Source of the DNA: Lineus longissimus
Taxonomy: Eukaryota > Nemertea > Pilidiophora > Heteronemertea > Lineidae
Assembly (NCBI RefSeq): GCF_910592395.1
Contig: NC_088317.1
Coordinates: 5,518,001 to 5,582,000 of the forward strand
Reading direction: 5' to 3'
DNA: 64,000 nt
Notes under the pieces: model-generated
Databases searched by the model: none
Told to the model about the DNA's origin: nothing
Seen by the model: only the letters and a program-made list of their open reading frames with translations
In this document: piece after piece, positions 9,210-20,184 of the stretch
How positions within the stretch are numbered: the first letter of the stretch is position 1
How the letters are laid out: each line of letters begins with the position of its first letter
Made by a program: the position numbers and the translations under genes

Positions 9210-11410
9210 ATTTTAAAAGAACTCTAAGTGTAACCCTAGCAAATCTCCATCATGATCCAACTTGGTCAACGCTGAGCATAAATGATAGCTTCAATAAATT
9301 TCATACCATAATTACCAAGTGCAAAGAGAAACACTTTCCACTGATATCTGTTAAGTTTAATAAACATAGACATAAAAAGGAACCCTGGATTACAAGCGCT
9401 CTTGTCAAATCAATTACGAAAAGGGACAAACTCTACAAAAAACTTAAAGGAACTCCAAGAAACTGTCAACTCTATGAAACAAGACATAATCAACTCAGAA
9501 ATTATAATAAGATTCTAAGACGACTCATTCATGGAGCAAAAAGGTCATACTACACTGAGCAATTCAACAAATGTGCGAATGACAGCAGAAAAACCTGGTC
9601 AAATATAAACTCGATCATAAAGAAAAAATCAAACAATAAGGGTGAACAAATACCAAGTTCGTTCAGTGTAAATAATGTACAAACAACCGATAAAACAGTT
9701 ATAGCCAATGGTTTTAATGACTTCTTTGTAAATATCGGTCCTAAACTTTCAAAAAACATAAAGCCTATCACCACTGATTTCAAACATTACCTTGATAATC
9801 AAAGAGATAAGACCTTTCAATTTACGAAAATAAACCGAATGGATATTGCTAAAGTAATTGACAATCTAAATCCGAAACCTAGCAGTGGCTGGGATGGTAT
9901 ATCCACTAAACTCTTAAAAATGTGCAAATTTGAAATTCTTGACATTGTCACAGCTTTAGTAAACCGCTCTCTTGAATCAGGCATTTTCCCAGACAATCTT
10001 AAAATGGCAAAAGTTATTCCGTTATTTAAAAAAGGGGAAAAAGATTCATTTAACAACTACCGGCCAATATCCCTTCTTCCATCAATCTCAAAAATCTATG
10101 AAAGAATCATACATGATCAACTCACTAAATATCTCGTTGACAACAAAATGATCTTTGAAAGTCAATATGGTTTCCGAAAAAAACACTCAACAGACCTCGC
10201 CGCAGCAGAGTTAATTGATAGAATAACTAAAACCTTGGATAACAACAAGAAATCAATTGCCATATTTATGGATCTGTCCAAGGCTTTCGATACATTGGAT
10301 CATAATATCTTATTACATAAACTTAGCCTTTACGGTCTTACTGACTCTGCTCTAAATCTCATGAAAACTTATATATCCAACAGACGTCAATATGTTGATT
10401 TCTCTGGTTACACCTCCGACCATGCTGTCATTAAAACGGGTGTACCCCAAGGGTCGATCTTAGGGCCTCTCCTTTTTACCATTTACATCAATGATCTAAA
10501 CAAAGCAAGTAAATTCTTCAATTTTATAATGTTTGCGGACGATACAACTTCACTTAGCGAATTACATTCTTTCTCTACCAAGGTAAACCACATATTGAAC
10601 ACCGAGCTATTAAACATAGCAAACTGGTTAAAAGCAAATAAATTATCTTTAAATATCTCAAAAACTAAATTTATGATCTTTGAACGAACACACAAAATTT
10701 TTAATGGCATCCTAGATTTACAAATTGAAGGCACGAAACTCGAATGTGTTGAATCGTTTAACTTCCTTGGATTACTTATAAATAAGGATCTTACTTGGAC
10801 TTCACATATAAATCATATTTCAAAAAAAATATCAAGGGCAACCGGCATTATCAATTACTTAAAACATTTTATTCCACAGAAAATTCTAATAACGATTTAC
10901 CACTCTCTTATCTCTGCTCATCTCAACTATCAAATATTATCTTGGGGCTATGATCACAACGAAATTTTAAAATTACAAAAGAAAGCTATTCGTGCCATTA
11001 CTCTCAGTCATCCTATTAGTCACACTGACCCTTTATTCATAAAGCTGAAACTACTCAAACTACCGGACTTACACAAATTAATTGAAATAAAATTTCTCTA
11101 TAGATTTTTAAAAAAGGATTTACCAGTGTACTTCATGCACAATTTTTTCTCATTTAACAGTGATGTTCATAACTATCCCACAAGAATTAATGATAAATTT
11201 AAAATACCAAATCTAAGACACGAATATGCCAAAATGACACCACGATACAGTTTAACTAAATTATATAATTCTCTCTCAAAACAAACTCTAAACAAACTCC
11301 ACTCAAATTTTATCTTAAAATCCTTTTCAACATACTACAAAAATGAAATTTTGGGTTCCTATAATAAAAAGTGCCAAATTCGCAACTGCTATGTTTGCGA
11401 CATTCGTTAA
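9206..11410 (+). CDS. LINE ORF2, reverse transcriptase
   Basis: A 734-residue uninterrupted frame with the non-LTR reverse transcriptase blocks: 'YRPISLLPSISKIYERII' , 'IFMDLSKAFDTLDH', 'GVPQGSILGPLLF' and 'MFADDTTSL' (Asp445, Asp446), then the conserved 'FLGLLINKDLTW' region and a C-terminal 'CQIRNCYVCDIR'. All catalytic aspartates are present. It begins at the ATG overlapping the endonuclease stop; in an undamaged copy this would be continuous with that domain. Its intactness suggests a relatively young insertion. It makes cDNA from the element RNA at the nicked target. Confidence 0.93.
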   Translation: MNFKRTLSVTLANLHHDPTWSTLSINDSFNKFHTIITKCKEKHFPLISVKFNKHRHKKEPWITSALVKSITKRDKLYKKLKGTPRNCQLYETRHNQLRNYNKILRRLIHGAKRSYYTEQFNKCANDSRKTWSNINSIIKKKSNNKGEQIPSSFSVNNVQTTDKTVIANGFNDFFVNIGPKLSKNIKPITTDFKHYLDNQRDKTFQFTKINRMDIAKVIDNLNPKPSSGWDGISTKLLKMCKFEILDIVTALVNRSLESGIFPDNLKMAKVIPLFKKGEKDSFNNYRPISLLPSISKIYERIIHDQLTKYLVDNKMIFESQYGFRKKHSTDLAAAELIDRITKTLDNNKKSIAIFMDLSKAFDTLDHNILLHKLSLYGLTDSALNLMKTYISNRRQYVDFSGYTSDHAVIKTGVPQGSILGPLLFTIYINDLNKASKFFNFIMFADDTTSLSELHSFSTKVNHILNTELLNIANWLKANKLSLNISKTKFMIFERTHKIFNGILDLQIEGTKLECVESFNFLGLLINKDLTWTSHINHISKKISRATGIINYLKHFIPQKILITIYHSLISAHLNYQILSWGYDHNEILKLQKKAIRAITLSHPISHTDPLFIKLKLLKLPDLHKLIEIKFLYRFLKKDLPVYFMHNFFSFNSDVHNYPTRINDKFKIPNLRHEYAKMTPRYSLTKLYNSLSKQTLNKLHSNFILKSFSTYYKNEILGSYNKKCQIRNCYVCDIR

Positions 11411-11672
11411 ACTTTTTTCGTCTTATAACTGTTATTACTCACTCCTTCACTGTAAAATAGAACTGTCTTGTAAATTAAATTGTAAATCCTGTATATAATA
11501 ATTAACATTGTACTACATGTAATTCATAAGGGAGCAGGCATTAAGCGGCCAATCTGGTCTTGTTCTGCTCCCGACCACAATCAATATCATGTATTTCATT
11601 AATGCACCTTGTAAATTTTGTTGGTCGAATAAATATTCATATTCATATTCATATTCATATGAATATTCATTA
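11411..11672 (+). repeat. LINE 3' UTR and (ATTCAT)n tail
   Basis: A short 3' UTR follows the ORF2 stop and ends in 'aataaatattcatattcat' and further ATTCAT units (about 11630-11670). Simple-repeat 3' ends of this kind replace poly(A) in CR1/L2/Crack-like LINEs. Confidence 0.75.
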
Positions 11673-11821
11673 GTGGTCTTGTCTCAAGATCCTTGACAGA
11701 TCAAGAAATTCAGGAATTATTTGAGGAGTAGGTTGATTTTAATCATTTGGAATAATGAAATGTATAGAACATATAGTTTTAAGAGTTTTCAGGCTATTTT
11801 CGTGTGAAAAAACACTGCTAT

Positions 11822-12135
11822 TGTAGAGATTTACCTATCGTTCAGCAGATAGACCCAGTTAATACTAAAATCACGTAGGCCAAGGCTCACGGTTTAGGGC
11901 AGGACTAGTGTGACGCAGGTATTTGTCTTCGGGGGTTGGTTGTGCCTCTTCCGTGGGTGTGTCCCGGCAGGGGTGGAATCCATCTTTGTCAGACTCCGCT
12001 AGTGTGATCGTCGAGCATCGACACGGTTTTGACAGAGCAAATAAAAGTGTGAAAAGTGGTAAGAAAAGATAACATCCGAGTTTATTCTCTCTACCGACAA
12101 CAAGAGCTAACCGGAGGAAAACTCTGGATGTTACA
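11822..12135 (+). repeat. Probable 5' LTR of the first Gypsy element
   Basis: The right edge is well placed: '...ggatgttaca' followed one base later by a primer-binding site. The left edge (TGTAG at 11822) is a guess from the TG...CA rule because no second LTR is in the window for comparison. Confidence 0.35.
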
Positions 12136-12136
12136 G

Positions 12137-12153
12137 TGGCGCCCAAAGTGGGG
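12137..12153 (+). promoter_or_regulatory. Primer-binding site
   Basis: 'tggcgcccaaagtgggg' lies immediately after the LTR end. It matches the TGGCGCCCAA-type sites complementary to a tRNA 3' end that are common in Gypsy elements. The specific tRNA is not determined. Confidence 0.55.
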
Positions 12154-12695
12154 CCTGAATCTATTTTGATGGGGATTTTCCCGATCGAAGTTGCGAGTGT
12201 ATAGTAGCGTAGTGTAAATGTATAGCTGTCTGCTTCGGGCGTAAACTTTTCTCGGGCCAACTTCACGAAGTTTATCAGTGCTGCTTGCAGAATAAAGTAC
12301 TTTTGAGCACTGTGAATGTCATGAATATGTTGCAAAATAACTATAGTTACGTGGGAGATCCCTGTTTCTATTAGTTATGTGTTTTGAAGCTCAGAAATTG
12401 GCCCGAAACTGATCGTTTTGGTTGGGAGTTGCCCATCAAAAACGTGGAGCGAGAAGACCGTGTTTGCTGTACATGTTGTACAGTAGATGTACGCGTACAC
12501 TGAACACTAAGGTGAATCGGACATGTTGACGACGGGGTTCATGTTTTTAACAGTTCGAAGCGCGTGGTCCGGTAACGTCACAAAAATCAAGAGTGGCTAA
12601 GCCAATGAGAATTGCAGATCACTATTACGTTTACCCTTACGTAAATAGAGAGGTTTAGAGTGCATAAACTGAGTTTTGGTCATTTTTGATAGTTT

Positions 12696-13496
12696 ATGGC
12701 TGCTGGTAGGCAACCAAAGCTTGAGACATACTCAGGGGAAGATAATCAGGATTTTCGAACATGGTTCAAGAGATTTGAGTTATTTCATCCCCAACCGCCA
12801 GATGATGCTGATGCGGCTGTTCAAAGGAGGCATCAGGTGTTGCCATTATATTTGACAGGTCGCGCTTTTGTGATTTACGATGGGTTAGGCAACGCTGTCA
12901 AGGGTGATTATGACCAAGTCAAGAATGCGTTAAAGGAGCGTTTGGACCCGGCCCAACATGCCCTACTTAGGAGACAGGAATTTCTGGAATTGAAAAGGAG
13001 GTCGGATGAGACGCTAGTCAACTTCGAGCTGAGGGTGACCCGAGCTGCAGCAGTTGCCTTTGCAGATTTTCCGGTACAGCATCGAACATTGATGGCCAAG
13101 GAACAATTTATGCGAGGAGTCGGGGACCCCGGACTCCAGTTACATCTTCTAACTCACAACCCCGCGACTCTTAGGGGTGCAGTGCAGATGGCAGAGCAGT
13201 ACTTACAGATTCAAGGCGTTATTCAGCCAACAGCTAATACTCAACCGGATTCAACGGTAGTGAGGATGGTGCAGGGCCCGAGGCAGGCGGGATCTATCCC
13301 CCGCCCGGACTCTCCAGCCGTCAGCCCAGATGGGACACAACCCACAAATACCGATTTGTCGTCAAGTGTACAAAGTTTGGTCGAGACTGTGAATAAGCTG
13401 ACGATTCAACAACAGCTTCAACTGCCTCAACAACAGCTTCAACTGCCTCAACAACAGGCTATGATAGAAAAGGTCCAAGAGTTGGTAACGCAGTAG
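12696..13496 (+). CDS. Gypsy gag (capsid) protein
   Basis: A 266-residue frame beginning MAAGRQPKLETYSGEDNQDF. The 'YSGEDNQDFRTWFKRFELF' start and the helical region to about residue 165 match retrotransposon gag capsid domains, which assemble the particle that packages element RNA. The C-terminal part is Gln-rich, with a short duplicated 'QLQLPQQ'. It ends at TAG 13494. The same frame continues beyond this stop as an Arg/Gly-rich, RNA-binding-like tail to about 13676 without an obvious CCHC knuckle, so the stop may be either a mutation or a natural gag terminus. Protease lies downstream in a different frame. Confidence 0.85.
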   Translation: MAAGRQPKLETYSGEDNQDFRTWFKRFELFHPQPPDDADAAVQRRHQVLPLYLTGRAFVIYDGLGNAVKGDYDQVKNALKERLDPAQHALLRRQEFLELKRRSDETLVNFELRVTRAAAVAFADFPVQHRTLMAKEQFMRGVGDPGLQLHLLTHNPATLRGAVQMAEQYLQIQGVIQPTANTQPDSTVVRMVQGPRQAGSIPRPDSPAVSPDGTQPTNTDLSSSVQSLVETVNKLTIQQQLQLPQQQLQLPQQQAMIEKVQELVTQ

Positions 13497-13660
13497 GCCA
13501 ACCCAGCACAGCGTGGACGTCCCAGTTATAAGACACCTTATCGTGGACAAGGTTTTCAACGACGTGGTGGTTTTCACCCCCAGGGCCGAGGTGGTTACTA
13601 CGCGGAGAACCCAGCACCTCAACAAGTTAGGGGACCACCCGAGCATCCCTTCTGCCCGGA

Positions 13661-14036
13661 GTGGAACACGGGAAACTAAGTCAGGCTGTGGATGAGGGTC
13701 GATCGACAGCCGAGAAAATTGGGAGACCCCAGAAGATCGTGCCACGGATTTTGATGAGCCTGAGAGACAATCTCGTACCAATCCTTTTTGACACAGGTGC
13801 AGATGTTTCGGTAATACGTACTGATGTGTGGAGCAGTGTTTTCAAACCAGGGGAACGTGAACCGCTGACACCAAATAAAACAGGACTGCATGGAGTGTCG
13901 GGGAAGCCACTGGCTGTTATTGGTACGTCAACCGTCTCAGTCCCATTAGGACCTGTAAAGTTTTGTCACAAGTTCAAAGTCGTTGAAAAACTCGAAAGCC
14001 CAATGATTCTGGGCTGGGACTTCATGTTGGCTAATA
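13661..14036 (+). pseudogene. Gypsy aspartic protease, cut by hAT insertion
   Basis: Encodes a retropepsin-like protease with the catalytic 'FDTGADVSVI' and the distal 'MILGWDFMLAN' (the GxDF/W flap-end signature). The hAT left end begins at 14037; the few codons past it and the stop near 14068 come from the inserted transposon. The family cleaves the Gag-Pol polyprotein. There is no credible independent start, so it would be expressed as part of pol. Confidence 0.85.
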
Positions 14037-14309
14037 CAGAGCTGCCAACCCCTACGGATTGTTCGTAGTTTACTACGGTATTTCGCCGAAATTTCAAATC
14101 TACGGAAACTACGGACGCCCCTCGAAAAACTACGGATTTTAAAAAAAGGGTTGATTTTTTTCGTCCCGCCACTTTTTTGCGACGAGCCCTGTTCTTCGCA
14201 ACACTCTGTGTGACACGGTTTATATGCATGTTCTACTGTACGCAGTCTACGTGCATGCTGCAGTACAAAAACCGTGTTTGTCAGTGCGCAAGTATACCTT
14301 CCATACAAC

Positions 14310-15391
14310 ATGGCGGCTTCCGCGGGCAATGGGAGAAAGCGGCCCGTTTCAAACGAAAACGACAAAGAAGATGGCAATTCGAAGAAGAAAAGTGTACAAG
14401 TGTTTCGTCCAATTTATACTGAAAAGTGGCCAGTATTGCTGCCATCAAATTTGGGCCCACAGTATGCACGTTGTAAGGTTTGCGAGTCGGATTTTAAAGT
14501 GTCACATGGTGGGCGTGACGACTGTAAGAGGCATGTTTAGGGTACCAGACACGCAGCAATTCTAAAGGCAAAGGAGGGCACTCGCACGTTGGACAATGTT
14601 TTCCCAGGGGGACAACTTCCACCTGCTGTAGTTGCTCGAAACAATCTTGCTAAGAAAACTATCAGTGCAGAAACACAGTTCGTTGGGTTCATTGTTGAAC
14701 ATAATCTTGCAATGTCTGTGGCTGACCATGCCACACAATTATCCCCCAAGATGTTCCCTGATTCGGAGATAGCAAAGAACTTTGCAGCTGGGAGAACAAA
14801 ATGTTCCCACATTGTTGATGTCCTTGCTGCAGAAACTGTTGAGGACATTGTTCAAAAAATGAGACAAGCACCTTATAGCATGGCTACTGATGGCAGTAAT
14901 GAAGGTGATAAAAAGTACTTTCCCATCATAGTTCGAATAATAGATGGTGGCATGATCAGATCTGTGTTGCTTGGCAACCCCACTTGCAAAGGAGGTGCAA
15001 CTGGGGAGAACATTTATAAACTTTTGAACAATGAGGTGCGCAAGCATGACCTGCAGTGGGATATGTGTCTGGCATTTGGTTGCGACAATGCTAATGTGAT
15101 GGTAGGCAGACACAAAGGTGTGATTTCATTTATTCGTAAGGAGCATGAGTCAGTAGAACTAATAGGATGCCCATGTCATCTTATTCATCTGACAGCGGAA
15201 CATGCTGCACAAGAATTGCCCAAACCCTGTAGTGTGCAGGACTTGCTCTGTGACATCGAACAGCACAAAATATTGAAGCATGTTTCCACGAGGTGGCTGT
15301 CCCTTGGCCAGTGTATCAACAGACTGATTGAGCAATGGGTGCCCCTTTGGAGATACTTTTACAAGGAGTGCAATGGCTCTACTGAAGCCAA
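14310..15391 (+). pseudogene. hAT transposase, first exon (BED finger plus catalytic N-part)
   Basis: Starts at ATG 14310 (MAASAGNGRKR). A zinc finger 'CKVCESDFKVSHGGRDDCKRH' type (C-x2-C, His, His) lies at about residues 50-76. Translation is stopped by a TAG at 14538 directly after the finger and continues in the same frame from 14541, so this is one nonsense change. The continuing part has 'MATDGSNEGDKKYFPI' (first catalytic-type Asp), 'FGCDNANVMVG' and 'CPCHLIHLTAEHAA', all typical of the hAT RNase H fold. The exon ends at a splice donor (AA|gtgagt, 15392), and joining to 15683 keeps the frame. Confidence 0.88.
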
Positions 15392-15682
15392 GTGAGTATA
15401 CAAAGTGAAATTACTGAGTAATAGTATCATACTTGATTTCAAATTAATCATGCAGTCAGTATCATACCAACTATCAACTACCAACTATGGGCTGTAGTAT
15501 GCTACTACTGTTTTTTGACATACATTTGAGTCTTAGAACTGACATCATGCTCCGACATGTTCAAGTCTAATATTCCTTATGTTTTCAAAAACCAGGTTGG
15601 CCTACCAAGATTTGAAGAAAAACAAATGATACTAAATAAATTTTAAAAAGTCTTTGATATGTTTTCTTCTTCAATCTTTCAG
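15392..15682 (+). other. Intron of the hAT transposase gene
   Basis: A 291-bp intron bounded by gtgagt at 15392 and a pyrimidine-rich tract ending in ctttcag at 15682. The split codon (AA + G) restores a Lys in phase. Confidence 0.8.
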
Positions 15683-16379
15683 GGACCAGAAAGCCAATGC
15701 CCTTGAAAAGCTACAGAGTAGTCAGACACGCTTGTACTGCCTGTTTCTTCAGAGTGTGATACCTGTGTTTGACCAAGCAAATGTTGTGCTGCAGTCGGAT
15801 AAGCCAATGATACACAAGATTTATGCAGTTCTAAAGGATTTGCTGAAGCAAGTACTGTTGAAGTTTGTGAAGCCAGGTACTCTATTGCAGCATGATATCC
15901 TGAAAATTCAGTTTGATCGGTTAGTCCACCAGAAGGCAGATAAAGACCTATTCATAGGTGAGGCAGCTAGGAAGTACATCCGAACTTCCAAAGGCCTTAC
16001 TCCAGAGAAAGTTGCGGCATTTCACAAGAATGTGAGAAACTACTATATTACTGCTTGTCGGTACATGATTGAGAAGTTCCCTTTCAAAGATGAACTGCTG
16101 TTGTATGCAAGGGTAGCTGATGTTAAGCAGAGGGCAGTTGCTACTTACTCTGCTCTAGAGTACATCTTGGATAGATTTCCAGCCATAGAGGAGTCAGTGG
16201 GGGGATCAAGAGACACTATCCAGCAGGAGTTCTCCAATTATCAAGTTGAAGATCTCTCTAATGAGCTGTTGTCTTTGGATGGGCTGATACCCAATGGGTT
16301 GAAATTGGCAAGATTACAGATGGGAGGACTTCCGGTATGGCTGCCGAGTGAGACAGACGTGTCATCTGTGCTCCGGTAA
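15683..16379 (+). CDS. hAT transposase, second exon
   Basis: Continues the transposase after the acceptor at 15682 with the alpha-helical insertion region of hAT enzymes ('KANALEKLQSSQTRLYCLFL', 'KFVKPGTLLQHDIL'). It runs about 230 residues to the end of the recognisable sequence at 16379. The LINE begins right after, so the true splice donor or intervening exon may be lost or displaced: a direct join of this exon to the next visible one (20185) does not keep frame. Confidence 0.8.
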
Positions 16380-16436
16380 AAATCATCAAGTACCACATCA
16401 TTTGAACCAGAAAACAACTCTCAATCAGTCAAAAGC

Positions 16437-17242
16437 ATGACCCACTCTGGTCGCAATGGGAATAGGAATACTTCAAACAACACACCCCCTCCAACACCGA
16501 ACAAAAAGTCAAGAATGGATGAGGATTCAGAAACAATGGAAGCGGCAAAGGGGGCGGATCGACCGCCATCTTCCAAAGATGGCCAGGCGGACATCAGAGA
16601 TCATATGTTTGTGAATGACTCCTCCGGCTCTGATTTCGTTGTGAAAGACTTTGGGGATATTGGACGTTGTTTCAAAAAGCTGGACTTATCATTTAAATGC
16701 GTTAAGTCGGATATCGCGGGCCTGGCGAAGAGGGTGGGCTCCGTGGAGCACGAACAGAGGATTATGAAGGAGACCTACTTAAAGCTCGAAGCTGAACTGA
16801 TAGCCCAGGATCTCTGGGTCAGAAAATGGAACATCAGGATCCTTGGAATCGTGGGCACCCTGAACGAGAGTGCCATTGAAACTGAAAAGTTTGTACGACA
16901 ATTCTTTATTGACATTTTGCAAATAGACAAATCATAGTTGCCATGATGGGATTCCAGGCAGCGCATCGCCTACCCAGTGGGGATGAGAACCGCAGAGCGA
17001 TTATCATACGTCTCGTGAACCTGGCTCATAAGGACATGATATTTAATGCAGCCAAACGCCTAAAAAAGCACCAAGGTTACAGCATCGTACAAGATCTTCC
17101 ACGACAGCTGGTCGGGGAAAAGAAACGCCTTCTCGGGATCAAAAAGGATCTTCCGGCCCACAAATGGGCTAACGCTAAACTCAGGTACTCGCGGAAAAGT
17201 CCATTTCTTGAGTTATACGTCGGATCGAGGAAAATTGCCTAA
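16437..17242 (+). pseudogene. Tx1-like LINE ORF1, frameshifted
   Basis: The N-terminal part (16437-16937) has a Ser/Pro-rich start (MTHSGRNGNRN), a coiled-coil-like stretch and an RRM-like beginning 'LWVRKWNIRILGI'. A frameshift near 16938 moves the rest to the frame of 16943-17242 ('AHRLPSGDENRRAIIIRLVN', 'RLKKHQGYSIVQDLPRQL'), which is the C-terminal domain of L1-ORF1-like RNA-binding proteins. Together about 265 residues, the expected size. The protein would bind LINE RNA, but this copy cannot make it without the frameshift. Confidence 0.75.
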
Positions 17243-17890
17243 AGGCATTTTATGTAAATGATTATACTCCGACTGATTTGAGGATTAAGGATTTTTATGC
17301 ACTCATCATTATTGTTTCGGTCCGCTGATTAATGGTAAGCATTCGCCAGACTCTTTCGGATCTTATAAGGATTTTTCATCGTTGCATCTATACGTATAGC
17401 TTTATTCCGTGACTAAAGGATAAACATGTCTGCTTCGTGAACTCTTGTTGCACCTCTACCATGCAGTCCCAAGTGTGTGTCTATTTTAGATGAACTGTGC
17501 ATCGATACAGTGGAATAGTTATCTGTCAACACTGGCCTCCGGACCCGGGTTTCCGGAGTCAGGTTTCTTACTTACTACAGTGGCACATTTGAGGTCACAC
17601 TCACAGAGTTTTCTCATCAATGAACATTTTTTACCGTGAGCCATTCTTAGTAATTGCTCAGTGACTGTTTCGGATGAACATTCTATTATTATGCATGTTG
17701 TTTTATACATATATTAACCTTAGTGACGTAGTTTTAGTTTTACAAACAGTTTACCAAAACATTCTTCTAATGAGCGGCTTATTATCATATATGGAACATA
17801 GACTATTTTTTGTATCACGTGGCGACCTACATCATGGATCTAGCAACCTAACTCTATATGAGCGCACATTTAGACTCGCTACGTATTTGT
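17243..17890. other. Inter-ORF region of the Tx1-like LINE
   Basis: About 650 bp between ORF1 and ORF2 with only short chance frames. Spacing of this kind is usual in L1/Tx1-like elements. Confidence 0.5.
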
Positions 17891-19260
17891 AGCTTGAATA
17901 CAAACGGTCTCGGGATAGTAAAAAGCGTAGAGATATTTTCACATGGTTAAAGAGGAAAGAATATGACATCTGTATGTTACAGGAAACACATTTTACTTCT
18001 AAACTTGAGAGCTATATCAGAGCCGAATGGGGTTACCAGGTGTACTTTGCTAGTTACTCCAGCAATAGTAGAGGTGTGGCCATTCTTTTTCGAAATTCCT
18101 TCCCTTTTCAAATTAGCAACACATTCATTGACCCTGAAGGGCGATAACTCATTTTAAGTCTGACAGTTCGCGGTGAAGCCTTTAACCTTATGAGCGTCTA
18201 TGGCCCTAACCAAGATTGCCCAAGCTTTTTTAAATCCGTTCAATCTAAACTAGAAACCCTTCATTCAGGCAGCTTAATAATTGGTGGCGATTTCAATGTT
18301 GTCCAAGACTATGAACTAGATACTCTCAACATAAGCGGAAAAAACAATGTCAAGCCTCATGAAGCTGTAGCTGAAATGCAGAACGACCTGGACTTATTTG
18401 ACCCCTGGCGTGCTACTAACCCATCTTCCAGGATATATACTTGGCACTCAAGGCGGAAGCACAGTCGTATAGATTACTTTCTAGTTTCCTCTGATCTAAC
18501 AGATGTTATCAAGCATTGTGAAATTAAGGCTGGTTATAGAAGTGACCATAGTGTTATAGAACTAGGGCTGTTTCTGCCCAATGATGAAAAGGGCCGTGGT
18601 CTATGGAAATTTAATAACTCCCTTCTGAGGGATAAACAATTTGTTCGGGAAGTAAAACAATGTATAAGTGACACTATTGCACAATACTCAGCTGTACCCT
18701 ACCCATCGGACATTCCGTTATCTGAGCTCCCCTTAAAAATTGAGGATTCACTTTTCTTTGAAACGTTGAAGCTCCAAATTCGAGGCAAAACTATTGCATA
18801 CTCATCAGCGAAAAAGAAGGAACTGGACAAGAAAGAAAACGATATCAATAAGACAATTGGACAATGTTTTGCTCATCTTTCGGATAATCCTGACGAAATC
18901 AATTATCAGTGCCTTCAGGATGTTCAAAATGACTTAAAACTACTCAGAGAACCGATGGTGGAAGGCACTATGTTGCGCGCAAAGGCAAGATGGAATCTAC
19001 ATGGCGAACGGAATTCAAAATATTTCTGTAATCTAGAAAAACGACATTATCGGGAAAAAACAATGAATCTTCTCATTGACTCGAATGGTGCGGAAATAGT
19101 TGGTAATGAAAACATTTTACTCGAGCAACGGAACTTTTATGCTGACCTATATAGGGCCCGTTCTGTAACTTCGAAACCAGAGTATGATAGTATATTCTTT
19201 CCAAAGGAGAGTGACTTTTTAATCAAACTGAACAATGACGAAAAGGAAAATATATTCTAA
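17891..19260 (+). pseudogene. Tx1-like LINE ORF2 endonuclease and linker (truncated)
   Basis: Begins with 'SLNTNGLG', shifts frame near 17916, and continues 'DICMLQETHF', an in-frame TAA near 18145, then 'MSVYGPNQD', 'IIGGDFNVVQDY', 'SRIDYFLVSS' and 'GYRSDHSVIEL', the APE endonuclease signatures with Glu, Asp-Asn and Asp-His present. The long open part 18190-19260 includes the helical linker before reverse transcriptase, but the sequence ends there without reverse transcriptase motifs. Confidence 0.85.
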
Positions 19261-20184
19261 AATACCTTGGTACCGTAAAGTCAACTTTTAAATGGAAAAT
19301 GCATAAGCCTCGTTCTGAGAGCGGAGTGTTTTGGACACGCAACCAAGATGCTCTACCAAAGTTCCCTCGGGTTGCACTAAAATGTGGAACCATGCACACG
19401 TCACGTCAATGGAATTTCAGCTCACTTCAGAAGTTTGAGGCTCTCAAAACACTGCTTCAAACACAAATCAGTCAAGGAAGCATCAACCACCCTAAGTTTT
19501 TTAATGAGCACTACACATATTTGCCGAGAAAAACGCTCCAAATAGCCCATTTGCGCGGATTTTAGCATCACTTGAGCGAGCCGATGCGGACTTCCTATGC
19601 GCGCTGTACAAAATGTACATGTCTCATTTTCTGTAACGTTGCCGTAACATAATGTAAACAATGGCGCCACCGGCGCTCCGGCCGGGCCGGCGATGGATGG
19701 AATTTGCCAAATTCGCACATATTCAAGTTATTTTCGTGGCCTATCTTTTTAAGTTTGAGGTATTTTAGAATAGAAATTGAACCCTCGGCTTCGGACCTTG
19801 GTTGAGTTACCAAGACACTCTCGGGTGGAGCTAAAATTTTGTCCAAACCCTCGCCTGTCGGCTCGGGTTTGGACTGTATTTTAGCTCCACCCTCGAGTGT
19901 CTTGGTAACTCAACCAAGGTCCTCCGCCTCGGGTTCAATTCCTTAAGCATAACATACACTGTACATTTCGTCGAGTAATTGCACGCTGACCCACTTTTGC
20001 CTTGTTATCTGTAGCCGCAAAAGGAATTGACTATACCCTGAACCGTTTTGAACAACAAGGTCGCCATCTATCATTTTATATTGTAACAATATTATGTACT
20101 TGCATGCCCTCTTATTCTGTAGAACTTCATGTAACAGTTGTGTTTTTGGTGAATAAAATTATCAATTACAAAAAAAGATTACAG
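19261..20184. other. Non-coding hAT interior with a long palindrome
   Basis: No coding sequence is supported. The segment holds the near-perfect palindrome at 19769-19942 and ends in a probable splice acceptor (ttacag, 20179-20184) before the last hAT exon. Confidence 0.55.
19769..19942. repeat. ~174-bp near-perfect palindrome
   Basis: The left arm runs from 'gaattgaaccctcggcttcg'-like sequence through 'accttggttgagttaccaag' and 'ggtggagctaaaattttgtc' to 'caaaccctcg'. The right arm repeats it inverted ('gggtttggac', 'ttagctccaccctcgagtgt', 'cttggtaactcaaccaaggt', 'gggttcaatt'). Arms are about 80 bp with roughly 10 bp between them and only a few mismatches. Confidence 0.9.

Larger units (their letters stand above)
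4600..11672 (+). mobile_element. CR1/Crack-like LINE retrotransposon, interrupted by a HINE
   Basis: A non-LTR retrotransposon of the Jockey superfamily (CR1/L2/Crack/Rex1 group). In order it has an ORF1 with an L1-ORF1-like RNA-binding domain, an APE-type endonuclease, a reverse transcriptase and a 3' microsatellite tail of (ATTCAT)n. ORF2 is cut near its start by a HINE at 6402-8422. Joining the two sides places the upstream residues (around 6303-6401) in phase with the endonuclease start at about 8423. The 5' boundary is approximate. The group assignment rests on domain order, the FADD reverse transcriptase motif and the tail; the exact clade is inference. Confidence 0.85.
16380..19262 (+). 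mobile_element. Tx1/L1-like LINE, 3'-truncated, nested in hAT
   Basis: A LINE with ORF1 (about 16437-17242) and the first half of ORF2 (endonuclease and linker, 17891-19257), ending before any reverse transcriptase block. The protein style ('RGLWKFNNSLLRDK', 'KARWNLHGERNSKYFCNLE') is that of the Tx1/L1 group and differs clearly from the CR1-like LINE at 4.7-11.7 kb. Loss of the 3' end is unusual for a LINE, whose typical truncation is 5', so a later deletion or rearrangement is likely. Confidence 0.75.
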
